Below, piece after piece: positions 1 through 8,251 of a stretch of 64,000 nt of DNA. A model generated the notes under the pieces. The model was not told where the DNA came from and did no database searches. It saw nothing but the letters and a program-made list of their open reading frames with translations. Made by a program: the position numbers and the translations under genes. Within the stretch, counting starts at the first letter, position 1; each line of letters starts with the position of its first letter. The DNA lies in assembly GCA_041393495.1 (NCBI GenBank), contig JAWKKA010000009.1:1-64000 (forward strand), written 5' to 3'. The DNA comes from RHKX01 sp041393495 (GTDB lineage: Bacteria; Actinomycetota; Thermoleophilia; Solirubrobacterales; 70-9).

Positions 1-947
1 CCGGCCTCGGCTTCAGCGACCTCGAGGCCGTCGTCACCGCGTCGGTCGATCTCTTCGACGGGCTCACGGCATCGAACGTGGCGGTCACCGAGGTGGTCGG
101 CGCGGTGATGCGGCCGGAGACGCGGATCGCCGGCGACGGCCTCTGCGCGGCGATCCACGGCGCCTGCGAGCTGCGCGCCGGGGCCTGCGGGACGGTCCTG
201 GTCGTCGCCCACGGCAAGGCGTCGATGGCGCCGCACTGGCAGCTCACCGAGTGGGCCATGGACCCCGTCTTCCTGCAGCCGCTCGGGGTCGACTTCCTGG
301 TCTGCGCCGGGCTGCAGGCGTGCGCTGTGGCGCAGCGGGACGGCGTCGCGGCCGAGCGCTGGGCGGAGCTCGTCGCCCGGCGGCGGGCGGCTGCGGGAGA
401 CGCAGCGATCGCGGGGCCGGACAGCGCCGCGGAGGTGCTCGCCTCGCCGATCCTGGCCGCGCCGCTGCGCCACGGGATGGCGGCGCCGCTCGGCGACGGC
501 GCCTGCGCGGTCGTGCTGCGAGCGGCCGACGACGAGCGGGGCGGCCATCCCGTCCGGCTCGCCGGCGCCGGCTGGGACCTCGAGCCGCACGCGCCGGGCG
601 ACCGCGACCTGACGCGCTGGCAGGGCCTCGAGCGAGCCTGCGCGCGGGCCTGCGCCGACGCCGGGCTCGACCCCGCCGACCCCGGCCTCGAGCTGGCCGA
701 GCCGTCCTGCCTGTTCGCCCACGAGGAGGAGCTGTTCCGGGCGGCGGCGCCGATCGGCGAGGGGGTGACGATCTCGCCGAAGGGCGGGCTGTTCGCGGGC
801 GCGGCGCCGGTGGTCGCCGGCCTGTCACGGCTCGTCGCCTGCGTCCGCGGCATCCGGGCGGGAGCCGCGCGCCGAGCGCTGGCGCACGGCGTCTGGGGGC
901 CGGCCGGCCAGGCCCACGCGGTGGCGGTGCTGGAGGCGGCGGGGTGA
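1..947 (+). CDS. Thiolase-fold protein (SCP2/Ltp2-like), 5'-partial
   Basis: The reading frame is open from the first complete codon at base 3, so the start lies outside the window; at least 314 residues are visible. The overall pattern is that of the SCP-x/lipid-transfer thiolase family, which makes or breaks C-C bonds in acyl-CoA substrates. The usual C-terminal thiolase motifs are altered. A glycine-rich stretch near positions 780-830 (KGGLFAGAAPVVAGL) stands where GHPxGATG is expected, without its His, and EPSCLF stands in the HDCF region. It overlaps the next thiolase-fold gene by four bases and is followed by DUF35 genes. This organisation is known from steroid side-chain retro-aldolases (Ltp2 with ChsH2-type partners). 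A retro-aldolase or ketolase role is inferred; ordinary thiolysis seems less likely. Confidence 0.75.
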   Translation, partial: GLGFSDLEAVVTASVDLFDGLTASNVAVTEVVGAVMRPETRIAGDGLCAAIHGACELRAGACGTVLVVAHGKASMAPHWQLTEWAMDPVFLQPLGVDFLVCAGLQACAVAQRDGVAAERWAELVARRRAAAGDAAIAGPDSAAEVLASPILAAPLRHGMAAPLGDGACAVVLRAADDERGGHPVRLAGAGWDLEPHAPGDRDLTRWQGLERACARACADAGLDPADPGLELAEPSCLFAHEEELFRAAAPIGEGVTISPKGGLFAGAAPVVAGLSRLVACVRGIRAGAARRALAHGVWGPAGQAHAVAVLEAAG

Positions 948-2107
948 GCGCGACCGCGATCATCGGCACCGGCCAGACCCGTCACTCGAGCCGCCGCGAC
1001 GACGTCTCGCAGCCCGAGCTGGTGCGCGAGGCCGCCGAGGCGGCGCTCGCCGACGCCGCCGTCCGCCCCGGCGATCTCGATGCGGTGCTGGTCGCCAACA
1101 TGGAGCTGTTCGAGGGACGGGCGCTGCCGGAGCTGTGGACGGGCGCGGGGGCGTTCGCCACCGGCAAGCCCTGCATGAAGGTCGCGACCGGCGGGACCTC
1201 GGGGACGAGCGGCTGCATCGCCGCGTTCCACCAGGTCGCCGCCGGGCTCTTCGACCTCGTCCTCGTCGTCGGGTTCGAGAAGCACTCGGAGGGGCACGCG
1301 CAGACGGGGATGGCGCTGACCGACCCGTTCTGGGACCGCGCGGTCGCCTCGGGCGCGCTCGGGAACTTCGCGCTGTCGATCTCGCAGTACGTGGCCGAGC
1401 GCGGGGTCAGCGCCGAGCAGGCGGCGCTCGTCGCCGTCAAGGCGCGGCGCAACGCCGCCCGCAACCCGCACGCCCACCTGCGGATGGGGGAGCTGACCGT
1501 CGCCGAGGTGCTGTCGTCGAAGATGCTCGCCGACCCGGTCCGGCTGCTCGACATGTGCCCGCAGTCGGACGGGGCCTGCGCGATCGTCGTCGCCTCCGCC
1601 GCGGTGGCCCGGCGGCGCTGCCGGCGACCGGCCTGGGTGCTGGCCGCCGAGACCCGCCACGAGCAGCCTTACATCGGCGACATCGACCGGCGGCTGGTGA
1701 CGATGCGGACGCTGCGCGACGCCGCCCGGGCCGCCTACCGGCGCGCCGGGATCGGCGAGCCGCTCGCCGACCTCGACGTCGCCGAGATCTACGAGCCGGT
1801 CAGCTACGCCGAGCTCGCCTGGTATGAGGCGCTCGGCTTCTGCGGGCCGGGCGAGGCGGGCCGGCTGGCCGAGGAGGGCGTAACCGCGATGGACGGCGCG
1901 CTGCCGGTCAACCCCTCCGGCGGGGTGCTGAGCAGCAACCCGGTCGGCGCCTCGGGCGTGATCCGCGTCGCCGAGGCGGCGTTGCAGATCCACGGCCGCG
2001 GCGGCGAGCGTCAGGTCGAGGGAGCGAGCCGGGCGCTGGCGACCGGCTACGGCGTCTACGCCTGGGCGGACGCGGTCGTGCTCGGCGCCGAAGGCGAGGC
2101 GGCATGA
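944..2107 (+). CDS. Thiolase-fold protein (SCP2/Ltp2-like), probable non-thiolytic
   Basis: The protein has 387 residues from a GTG at 944 whose last bases overlap the upstream TGA (GTGA). This start gives the typical thiolase opening SATAIIGTGQT. The family fold is clear: a GTSGTSGCIAAFHQVAAG segment around residue 90, VLVVGFEKHSEG after it, and a C-terminal NPSGGVLSSNPVGASG. The nucleophilic Cys expected in a CASG-like motif appears replaced (GTSG), the HDCF region reads EIYEPVSY, and the GHP histidine is Asn. Loss of these residues is a feature of thiolase-fold aldolases such as Ltp2. The next gene encodes a DUF35 protein, the usual obligate partner of such enzymes. A retro-aldol cleavage of a CoA thioester is inferred; the substrate is unknown. 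Confidence 0.8.
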   Translation: MSATAIIGTGQTRHSSRRDDVSQPELVREAAEAALADAAVRPGDLDAVLVANMELFEGRALPELWTGAGAFATGKPCMKVATGGTSGTSGCIAAFHQVAAGLFDLVLVVGFEKHSEGHAQTGMALTDPFWDRAVASGALGNFALSISQYVAERGVSAEQAALVAVKARRNAARNPHAHLRMGELTVAEVLSSKMLADPVRLLDMCPQSDGACAIVVASAAVARRRCRRPAWVLAAETRHEQPYIGDIDRRLVTMRTLRDAARAAYRRAGIGEPLADLDVAEIYEPVSYAELAWYEALGFCGPGEAGRLAEEGVTAMDGALPVNPSGGVLSSNPVGASGVIRVAEAALQIHGRGGERQVEGASRALATGYGVYAWADAVVLGAEGEAA

Positions 2108-2574
2108 CGGCGGGCGCCGTCGCCAGCGAGCTGCTCGAGGTGGCCTGCCCGATGGACCTGGGCTGGCGCTACGCGTCGGGAGCGGCGATGGAGCGCTTCC
2201 TCGCCGGGCTGCGCGAGCGGCGCATCGAGGCGCTGCGCTGCGGCGGCTGCGGGCGCCGCTACCTGCCGCCACGGCCGCTCTGCGGCGAGTGCCGGCTGCC
2301 GCTCGACGACTGGGTGCCGGTCGCCGCGGAGGGGACGCTCGAGGCCTGGAGCATCTACCACCTGCCGATCCTCGACGGGCGGACCGGCGAGCCGCGCCCG
2401 ACCCCCTACGGGATCGGCCTCGTGCGCCTCGACGGGGCGGACACCACGCTCAACCACCTGCTCGCCGAGACCGACCCCGGACGGCTGCGGATCGGGCTGC
2501 GGGTCCGGGCGGTCTGGCGCGAGGAGCTGCGCGGCGCGCTCGACGACATCCTCCACTTCGAGGTGGCGCCTTGA
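2104..2574 (+). CDS. DUF35 zinc-ribbon/OB-fold protein 1
   Basis: This 156-residue protein has an N-terminal rubredoxin-like zinc ribbon (CGGCGRRYLPPRPLCGEC, two CxxC pairs near residues 47-63), followed by an OB-fold domain with a GTLEAWS strand and a GIGLVRLDGAD strand. It is the architecture of DUF35 (PF01796/PF12172) proteins, which bind thiolase-fold enzymes or MaoC-like hydratases and position the acyl-CoA substrate. The ATG overlaps the stop of the preceding thiolase-fold gene, so the two are probably co-translated and form one complex. The N-terminal segment before the ribbon (about 45 residues) is longer than in the neighbouring second DUF35 protein. The function as partner subunit is inferred from family and context. 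Confidence 0.85.
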   Translation: MTAGAVASELLEVACPMDLGWRYASGAAMERFLAGLRERRIEALRCGGCGRRYLPPRPLCGECRLPLDDWVPVAAEGTLEAWSIYHLPILDGRTGEPRPTPYGIGLVRLDGADTTLNHLLAETDPGRLRIGLRVRAVWREELRGALDDILHFEVAP

Positions 2575-2981
2575 TCGTCGCCGGTCGCGTCCAGATCCCG
2601 TTCCGCTACGCGGCCGGCGCCGCCGCGAGCCGGTTCGGCGTGGGGCTGCGCGACGAACGCCGGATCCTCGGCGCCCGCTGCGGCGGCTGCGGTCGCGTGC
2701 TCTGCCCGCCCGGGCCGTTCTGCGGGCGCTGCGGCGCCGCCGCGGGAGACCCCGTCGCGGTCGGGCCGGGCGCCACGCTGGTGGCCTGGACCGAGCTGCC
2801 CGGCCGCGGGACGTTCGCGCTCGTCCGCCTCGACGGCGCCGACGGCGCGCTCGTCCACCGGCTGCTCGAGGCGGTCCCGGAGCCGCGGGCCGGCATGCGC
2901 CTGCGGGCGCGCTTCGCAAGCGAGCGCCACGGCGACATCCGCGACATCGAGGGCTTCGCGGCGGAGGGGGCGGGAGGATGA
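2571..2981 (+). CDS. DUF35 zinc-ribbon/OB-fold protein 2
   Basis: This is a second, shorter DUF35 protein of 136 residues. The start is a TTG at 2571 that overlaps the upstream stop (TTGA), which places the conserved opening segment IPFRYAAGAA at the N-terminus. The zinc ribbon has four Cys in two CxxC pairs (CGGCGRVLCPPGPFCGRC) around residues 41-58, followed by an OB-fold with a FALVRLDGADGALVH strand. Having two DUF35 genes directly after two thiolase-fold genes suggests two distinct enzyme-partner pairs, or a heteromeric complex of all four. Longer in-frame starts upstream would run back through the preceding gene and are rejected. Confidence 0.8.
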   Translation: MIVAGRVQIPFRYAAGAAASRFGVGLRDERRILGARCGGCGRVLCPPGPFCGRCGAAAGDPVAVGPGATLVAWTELPGRGTFALVRLDGADGALVHRLLEAVPEPRAGMRLRARFASERHGDIRDIEGFAAEGAGG

Positions 2982-3769
2982 GCGTCCGCTGCGAGCGCGA
3001 CGGCGCGATCCTCCTCGTGACGATCGACCGGCCCGAGGCGCGCAACGCGCTCTCGCTCGCGATGAGCCGACGGCTGGCCGAGGCGTGGATCGAGCTCCGC
3101 GACGACCCGGGGCTGCGGGTCGCGGTCCTGACCGGCACCGGGACGGAGGCGTTCTGCGCCGGCGCCGACCTCAAGCAGGTCGGCGCCTGGTATCAGTCGA
3201 TGACGCCGCTCGAGCGCCGCCGCCACGGCGAGCGCGAGCCGGGCCTGGGAGGGCTGACCCGCAACCTCGACCCGGGCAAGCCGGTGCTGGCCGCCGTCAA
3301 CGGCGCCTGCCTCGCCGGCGGCCTCGAGCTCGCTCTCGCCTGCGACCTGCGGATCGCCGCCGAGCGCGCGAGCTTCGGGCTGCCGGAGGTGCGGCGGGGG
3401 ATCATCCCCGGCGCCGGCGGCACCCAGCGGCTGCCCCGGGCGGTGCCGCAGGCGCTGGCGATGGAGATGCTGCTCACCGGCGCGTCGATCGACGCGGCGA
3501 CGGCCCTGCGCGCCGGGCTGGTGAGCCGGGTCGTGCCCGACGGGCAGCTCGCCGCCGCGGCGCTCGGGCTGGCGGAGCGGATCGCCGCCAACGCGCCGCT
3601 CGCCGTGCAGACGGCGCGGGCGGCGGCGCGGGCGGGCTCCCATCTCGCCCTCGACGACGCGCTCGCGCTCGAGCAGCTCCACGCCGAGCCGCTGCGCCAG
3701 ACCGAGGACGTCCAGGAGGGCCTGCGCGCCTTCGCCGAGCACCGCGAGCCGCGGTTCGAGGGGCGCTGA
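2978..3769 (+). CDS. Enoyl-CoA hydratase/isomerase (crotonase fold) 1
   Basis: This 263-residue crotonase has the normal family length. It keeps both catalytic glutamates of classical enoyl-CoA hydratases: one in GGLELAL (about residue 117) and one in FGLPEVRRG (about 137). The oxyanion-hole sequence CAGADLKQ (about 60-67) and the GAGGTQRLPR motif are also present. It is expected to hydrate a 2-enoyl-CoA to a 3-hydroxyacyl-CoA in the cytoplasm. The ATG overlaps the stop of the second DUF35 gene (ATGA). Of the three crotonases in this operon, this is the only one with an intact hydratase active site. Confidence 0.9.
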   Translation: MSVRCERDGAILLVTIDRPEARNALSLAMSRRLAEAWIELRDDPGLRVAVLTGTGTEAFCAGADLKQVGAWYQSMTPLERRRHGEREPGLGGLTRNLDPGKPVLAAVNGACLAGGLELALACDLRIAAERASFGLPEVRRGIIPGAGGTQRLPRAVPQALAMEMLLTGASIDAATALRAGLVSRVVPDGQLAAAALGLAERIAANAPLAVQTARAAARAGSHLALDDALALEQLHAEPLRQTEDVQEGLRAFAEHREPRFEGR

Positions 3770-3771
3770 GG

Positions 3772-4560
3772 GTGAGCGGGCCGGAGACGATCGCGGTCGC
3801 CGTCGAGCCGCCCCTGGCCCGGATCACCCTCGCGCGGCCGGAGGTGCTGAACGCGATCGACGGCCGCATGCTCGCCGAGATCCGCGCCGCGCTCGCCGCG
3901 GCGGCGGCCGATCCCGCGGTGCGGGTGATCGCGATCGACGCCGCCGGCGAGCGGGCGTTCAGCGCCGGGATCGACGTCGCCTACGTCAAGGACCTCGAGG
4001 GCTTCGCGGCGCGCGAGGTCGGCCGCGAGCTGCATCGCACCTTCCTGGCGCTGCGGACGACCGAGAAGCCGATCGTCGCCGCGATCGACGGGCTCTGCCT
4101 CGGCGCCGGGCTCGAGCTCGCCGTCTCCTGCGACTTCATGCTCGCCAGCGACCGCTCGCGCTTCGGGCTGCCGAACATCGACCGCGGCATCCCGGCGATC
4201 GTCGAGGCGGCGATCCTGCCGCTCGCGATCGGCATCCAGGGCGCCCGCGAGCTCGCCTACACCGGCGAGTTCTGGGACGCCGCCAAGGCCGAGCGCCGCG
4301 GCCTCGTGCACGCGGTGGTCGCGCCCGAGGAGCTCGCCGGGGAGAGCGCCGCCTGGTGCGAGCGGCTCGCGGCGAAGAGCGCGACCGGGCTGGCGACCCA
4401 GAAGGAGATCGTCCACAAGTGGATGACGACCGACCTCGAGGCGGCGATCGACTTCTCGATCAACACCGTCGTCCTCAGCTTCGGCTCGCGCGACCAGCGC
4501 GAGGGGATGGGCTCGTTCCTGGCCCGCCGCGAGGAAGGGGGCGGCGATGGCCGCCGCTGA
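3772..4560 (+). CDS. Crotonase-fold enzyme 2 (one catalytic Glu replaced)
   Basis: The product has 262 residues from a GTG at 3772, two bases after the previous stop. It is a crotonase-fold protein with the oxyanion-hole segment SAGIDVAYV and the first catalytic Glu in GAGLELAV (about residue 115). The second catalytic position carries Asn (FGLPNIDRG, about residue 135), and the GTQRL motif is absent. Such changes occur in crotonase members that act as isomerases, hydrolases or C-C lyases rather than hydratases. The C-terminus is unusual, with an aromatic/hydrophobic helix (STDLEAAIDFSIN-like) and a REGMGSFLARR ending. The exact reaction is unknown. The last 14 bases overlap the BKACE gene. 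Confidence 0.8.
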   Translation: MSGPETIAVAVEPPLARITLARPEVLNAIDGRMLAEIRAALAAAAADPAVRVIAIDAAGERAFSAGIDVAYVKDLEGFAAREVGRELHRTFLALRTTEKPIVAAIDGLCLGAGLELAVSCDFMLASDRSRFGLPNIDRGIPAIVEAAILPLAIGIQGARELAYTGEFWDAAKAERRGLVHAVVAPEELAGESAAWCERLAAKSATGLATQKEIVHKWMTTDLEAAIDFSINTVVLSFGSRDQREGMGSFLARREEGGGDGRR

Positions 4561-5437
4561 GACGGTGATCGTCACCTGCGCGCTGACCGGGGCGCAGCAG
4601 GGCAAGGAGGCGAATCCGAACCTCCCCGTCGCGCCGGCCGAGATCGTTGCCCAGGGGCTCGAGGCATGGCGCGCCGGGGCCGCGATCCTGCACCTGCACG
4701 CACGCGACGCCGGCGGCGGCCCGAGCGCCGAGCCGGCGATCTTCGCGGAGATCGTCGCCGGCCTCCGCGACGCCGGCTGCGACGCCGTCCTCAACCTCTC
4801 GACCGGCGGCGCCGTGGCCGGCATCCCGCTCGCCGAGCGACTCGCGGTCGTCACCGAGCTGCGCCCCGAGATCGCCTCGCTGAGCGCCGGCGGCGGCGTC
4901 CTGCTGGGGCGCTTCGACGAGCGCCGGGGCGCCTGGACGGGCGACCGCTTCGTGCCGCTGTTCGGCTCCCACGCCGAGCTCGAGCGCGCCGTCCGGCTGT
5001 TCGCGGACTGCGGCGTCCGCCCCGAGCTCGAGGTCTACAACGCCGGCATGCTCAACACCGTGCGGGGGCTGCACGCCCGCGGTCTGCTCGCCGAGCCGCT
5101 GCTCGTCAACCTGGTGATGGGGATCCCCGGCGAGTGCACCGAGCCGACGGTCCGCAACCTCGCCTTGCTCGTCGAGGAGCTGCCGGCGGGCGCGGTCTGG
5201 CTGGCGAGCGCGATCGGGGCCCGCCACCACTTCCGGATGCTCGGCGCGGCGGTCGCGATGGGCGGCCAGGTCCGCGTCGGCCTCGAGGACAACGTGTACA
5301 TAGCGCGCGGCGAGCTCGCCGCCTCGAACGGCCAAGTGGTCGCCAAGGCGGTGCGGATCATCCGCGAGCTCGGCTTCGAGCCCGCCGCCCCTGACCGGGC
5401 CCGGGCCGTGCTGGGACTGGAAGGAGGAACCCGATGA
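4547..5437 (+). CDS. BKACE-family (DUF849) beta-keto acid cleavage enzyme
   Basis: This 296-residue protein matches the 3-keto-5-aminohexanoate cleavage enzyme (Kce)/BKACE family. The N-terminal strand VIVTCALTGA, a zinc-binding ILHLHARD motif (about residues 46-53) and an LNLSTGG strand are visible, with a MGIPGECTEP segment further on and REL..EPA near the C-terminus. Family members are zinc TIM barrels that transfer the acetyl part of a beta-keto acid to acetyl-CoA, giving acetoacetate plus a new acyl-CoA. Coding of the N-terminus overlaps the preceding crotonase gene by 14 bases. In this operon it could feed a keto acid into CoA-bound intermediates; the substrate cannot be read from sequence. 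Confidence 0.88.
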   Translation: MAAAETVIVTCALTGAQQGKEANPNLPVAPAEIVAQGLEAWRAGAAILHLHARDAGGGPSAEPAIFAEIVAGLRDAGCDAVLNLSTGGAVAGIPLAERLAVVTELRPEIASLSAGGGVLLGRFDERRGAWTGDRFVPLFGSHAELERAVRLFADCGVRPELEVYNAGMLNTVRGLHARGLLAEPLLVNLVMGIPGECTEPTVRNLALLVEELPAGAVWLASAIGARHHFRMLGAAVAMGGQVRVGLEDNVYIARGELAASNGQVVAKAVRIIRELGFEPAAPDRARAVLGLEGGTR

Positions 5438-6294
5438 ACGAGAACGGCGAGGCGATCGCGATCGATGCCTGGGGTAGCTGGATCGGGCCCGAGGCGGCGA
5501 AGCGATGGCCCGAGGAGTACCTGCACATCTTCCGCAAGTACCGCTCCCCCAGCTCGATCTTCGAGGGCATCCCGCTCGAGCGGATGCTCGCCGAGATGGA
5601 CGCGGCCGGCGTCGAGCGCTGCGTGCTGTCGGCCTTCTACCACAAGGACCTGGCGGTGGTCAGCAACGAGGAGGTCGCCGAGGCCGTCGCCGCCCACCCC
5701 GACCGCTTCATCGGCTCGGGCACCGTCAACCCGCTGCGCCGGCCGACCGAGGTCGCCGCCGAGGTCGAGCGTCTCGTCGGCGAGCTCGGGATGCGGGTGA
5801 TCCGCCTCGAGCCCTACATGTACGGCGACGGGACGGTCGGCATGCCGCCCAACGACAAGCACTACTGGCCGGTCTATCTGAAGTGCAGCGAGCTCGGCGT
5901 CGCGGTCGCGATCCAGGTCGGCCACACCGGCCCGCTGCTGCCGTCCGAGTGCGGCCGGCCGATCTACCTCGACGAGGTCGCGCTCGCCTTCCCCGAGCTC
6001 GTGATCCTCGGCTGCCACCTCGGCCAGCCCTGGCACGAGGAGATGATGACGCTGGCCTGGAAGCATCCGAACCTCTACGTCGAGACCTCGGCGCGGACCC
6101 CGAAGCACTGGCCCGCCTCGTTCGTCGAGTTCGTCCGCTCCTGGGGTCGCGACAAGGTGATCTGGGCGACCGACTACCCGCTGCTGCCGTTCGAGCGCAC
6201 CCTGCGCGAGACCGGCGAGCTCGGCCTCCCGGAGGAGACCCGCCGCAAGCTCGTTCGCGACAACGCGCTGCGCGCGCTCGGGCTGGAGGGCTGA
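5434..6294 (+). CDS. Amidohydrolase-2 family metal-dependent hydrolase/decarboxylase
   Basis: This 286-residue TIM-barrel protein belongs to the amidohydrolase-related family (PF04909), which includes aromatic acid decarboxylases (ACMSD, gamma-resorcylate type) and lactonases. Metal-ligand candidates are the His of IQVGHTGP and of LGCHLGQPW and the Asp of WATDYP near the C-terminus. The N-terminal HxH motif is not present; the first strand reads IAIDAWGSW, so metal coordination may be reduced. The ATG overlaps the BKACE stop codon (ATGA), and the upstream GGAGG provides a strong ribosome binding site. Hydrolysis or decarboxylation of an intermediate of the same pathway is inferred. Confidence 0.82.
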   Translation: MNENGEAIAIDAWGSWIGPEAAKRWPEEYLHIFRKYRSPSSIFEGIPLERMLAEMDAAGVERCVLSAFYHKDLAVVSNEEVAEAVAAHPDRFIGSGTVNPLRRPTEVAAEVERLVGELGMRVIRLEPYMYGDGTVGMPPNDKHYWPVYLKCSELGVAVAIQVGHTGPLLPSECGRPIYLDEVALAFPELVILGCHLGQPWHEEMMTLAWKHPNLYVETSARTPKHWPASFVEFVRSWGRDKVIWATDYPLLPFERTLRETGELGLPEETRRKLVRDNALRALGLEG

Positions 6295-6297
6295 GCG

Positions 6298-7101
6298 GTG
6301 CCGGCTGAGCGAGGCGAGGTGGAGGTGGGCGCACCGGTCCTGGTCGAGCGCGAGGCGGGGATCGCGACCGTGACGCTGAACCGCCCCGACGTGCTCAACG
6401 CGATCGACGCGGAGATGCTCGAGGCGCTGGTCGCGGCGCTGCGCGAGATCGCGGCGGGCGACGATCGCGCCGTCGTCCTCGCCGGGGCGGGCCGCGCGTT
6501 CTGCGCCGGCGCCGACCAGGGCGAGATGGTCCCGCGCGACGCGGCCGAGTGGGAGCGGATCGTCGAGCGCTACCTCGACCCCGTCCGCCTGATCGCCGCG
6601 ATCGACGCGCCGGTGATCGCCCGCCTGCACGGTGACGCGGTCGGCGGCGGCCTCGGGCTGGCGATGGCCTGCGACATGCGGATCGCGGCCGCCGGAGCGC
6701 GGCTGGGCGCGCCGTTCGTGCGGATCGGGCTGGCCGGCTGCGACATGTCGGCCGGCTACTTCCTGCCGCGGCTCGTCGGCCTCGGTCGGGCCACCGAGCT
6801 GATGATGACCGGACGCCTGCTCGACGCCGGCGAGGCCGAGCGGATCGGCCTCGTCAACCGCTGCGTGCCCGCGGGCGCGCTCGACGCGACCGTCGCCGAG
6901 CTCGCCGGGTCGCTCGCCGACGGGCCCCCGCGCGCCCTCGCCTTCACCAAGCGCGCGATCCGCCGCTCGCTCGACAGCGCGATCGCGACCGAGTTCGACT
7001 ACGAGGTCTTCGCCCAGGTCCAGTGCCTGCAGAGCGCCGACCACCGCGAGGGCGTCGCCGCGTTCAAGGAGCGACGCCGGCCGCGGTTCGGGGGGGCCTG
7101 A
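6298..7101 (+). CDS. Crotonase-fold enzyme 3 (both catalytic Glu replaced)
   Basis: This 267-residue crotonase starts with GTG at 6298, three bases after the amidohydrolase stop. It has the CAGADQGEM oxyanion-hole segment. The first catalytic Glu position is Gly (GGGLGLAM, about residue 120) and the second is Phe (LGAPFVRIG, about 140). It therefore should not work as a classical hydratase. Family members with such losses act as isomerases, dehalogenases or thioesterases using other residues. The C-terminal region (TKRAIRRSLDSA and REGVAAFKERRRPRF) is typical of the superfamily. Its last base is the first base of the next ATG. Confidence 0.82.
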   Translation: MPAERGEVEVGAPVLVEREAGIATVTLNRPDVLNAIDAEMLEALVAALREIAAGDDRAVVLAGAGRAFCAGADQGEMVPRDAAEWERIVERYLDPVRLIAAIDAPVIARLHGDAVGGGLGLAMACDMRIAAAGARLGAPFVRIGLAGCDMSAGYFLPRLVGLGRATELMMTGRLLDAGEAERIGLVNRCVPAGALDATVAELAGSLADGPPRALAFTKRAIRRSLDSAIATEFDYEVFAQVQCLQSADHREGVAAFKERRRPRFGGA

Positions 7102-8249
7102 TGGACGGCTTTCGGGCGCTGCTCAGCGACGAGGAGGCGGCCTGGCAGGACTCGGTTCGTGCCTTCGTCGCGCGCGAGGTGACGCCGAACGCGGCGCGCT
7201 GGGACGAGCAGGGCCGCTACCCGCGCGCGCTGCTCGCGCACCTCGGCGAGCTCGACTGGCTCGGCACGGCGTTTCCCACCGACTGCGGCGGCAGCGGTGG
7301 CGGGCCGGTCGAGTACGCGATCCTCTGCGCCGAGCTGGCGCGCGGCTCAGCCGGGGTCGCGCTCGGCGTCTACGTGCACACCGCGCTGGCCTGCGCCGCG
7401 ATCGACCGGCTCGGCACGGACGCGCAGCGCCGCGAGCTGCTGCCGGCGGCCCTGCGCGGCGAGCGGGTCGGCTGCTGGGCCTACGCCGAGGCCGGGGCCG
7501 GCGCCGACGCCGCCAGCGTCGCGACCCGCGCCCGCCGCGACGGCGACGGCTGGGTGCTCGACGGCGCCAAGCTCTACATCACCAACGCGCCGATCGCCGA
7601 CTTCGCCGTGATCGTCGCCGCGACCGCGCCGGAGCGCGGCCTCAAGGGGCTCTCGCTGTTCGTCGTCGAGCGCGGCGCGCCGGGGCTGCGGGTCGGCGCG
7701 CCGATGCGCAAGCTCGGCATGGGCGCGTCGGAGATGGCGGAGATCGTCCTCGACGGCTGCCGCGTTCCCGCCGAGTCGCTGCTGGGCATCGAGGATCGCG
7801 GATTCCTGGAGGCGATGGCGGTGCTGACGCTCGGCCGGATCGCCGCGGCGTCGTTCGCCTGCGGGCTCGGCGGCGCCGCCCTGCGGGCGGCGCTCGATCA
7901 CGCCCGCGAGCGGGTCCAGTTCGGCGGGCCGCTGACCGGCAAGCAGTTCGTGCGCTTCACCCTCGCCGACCTCGAGACCCGGCTCGAGGCCGCTTGGCAG
8001 CTGACGCTCGCCGCGGCGCGACTCGCCGCGACCGGCAAGCCGCACTCCGAGCAGGCCTCGATGGCGAAGCTGCTCGCGACCGAGACCTGCACCTGGGCCT
8101 GCGAGCGGGCCCTGCACCTGCACGGTGCCCACGGCTACATGCTCGAGAGCGCCGCCCAGCGCTTCTATCGCGACTGTAAGGTGCTCGAGCTCGGCGAGGG
8201 GACCAGCGAGGTCCAGCGCGAGACGATCGCCCGCGGAATGGGAATCTGA
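7101..8249 (+). CDS. Acyl-CoA dehydrogenase
   Basis: This is a 382-residue FAD-dependent acyl-CoA dehydrogenase. It starts at the ATG overlapping the previous stop (TGATG); a longer in-frame start would lie inside the crotonase gene. The usual three domains are seen: the N-terminal helical part, a middle beta domain with YAEAGAGADAAS and DGAKLYITNA, and a C-terminal helical domain. The latter contains RVQFGGPLTGKQ, the LHLHGAHGYM segment, and GEGTSEVQRETIARG, which carries the putative catalytic Glu. It should introduce an alpha,beta double bond in a CoA thioester and pass electrons to ETF. It probably works upstream of the hydratase in the same operon. Confidence 0.93.
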   Translation: MDGFRALLSDEEAAWQDSVRAFVAREVTPNAARWDEQGRYPRALLAHLGELDWLGTAFPTDCGGSGGGPVEYAILCAELARGSAGVALGVYVHTALACAAIDRLGTDAQRRELLPAALRGERVGCWAYAEAGAGADAASVATRARRDGDGWVLDGAKLYITNAPIADFAVIVAATAPERGLKGLSLFVVERGAPGLRVGAPMRKLGMGASEMAEIVLDGCRVPAESLLGIEDRGFLEAMAVLTLGRIAAASFACGLGGAALRAALDHARERVQFGGPLTGKQFVRFTLADLETRLEAAWQLTLAAARLAATGKPHSEQASMAKLLATETCTWACERALHLHGAHGYMLESAAQRFYRDCKVLELGEGTSEVQRETIARGMGI

Positions 8250-8251
8250 AG

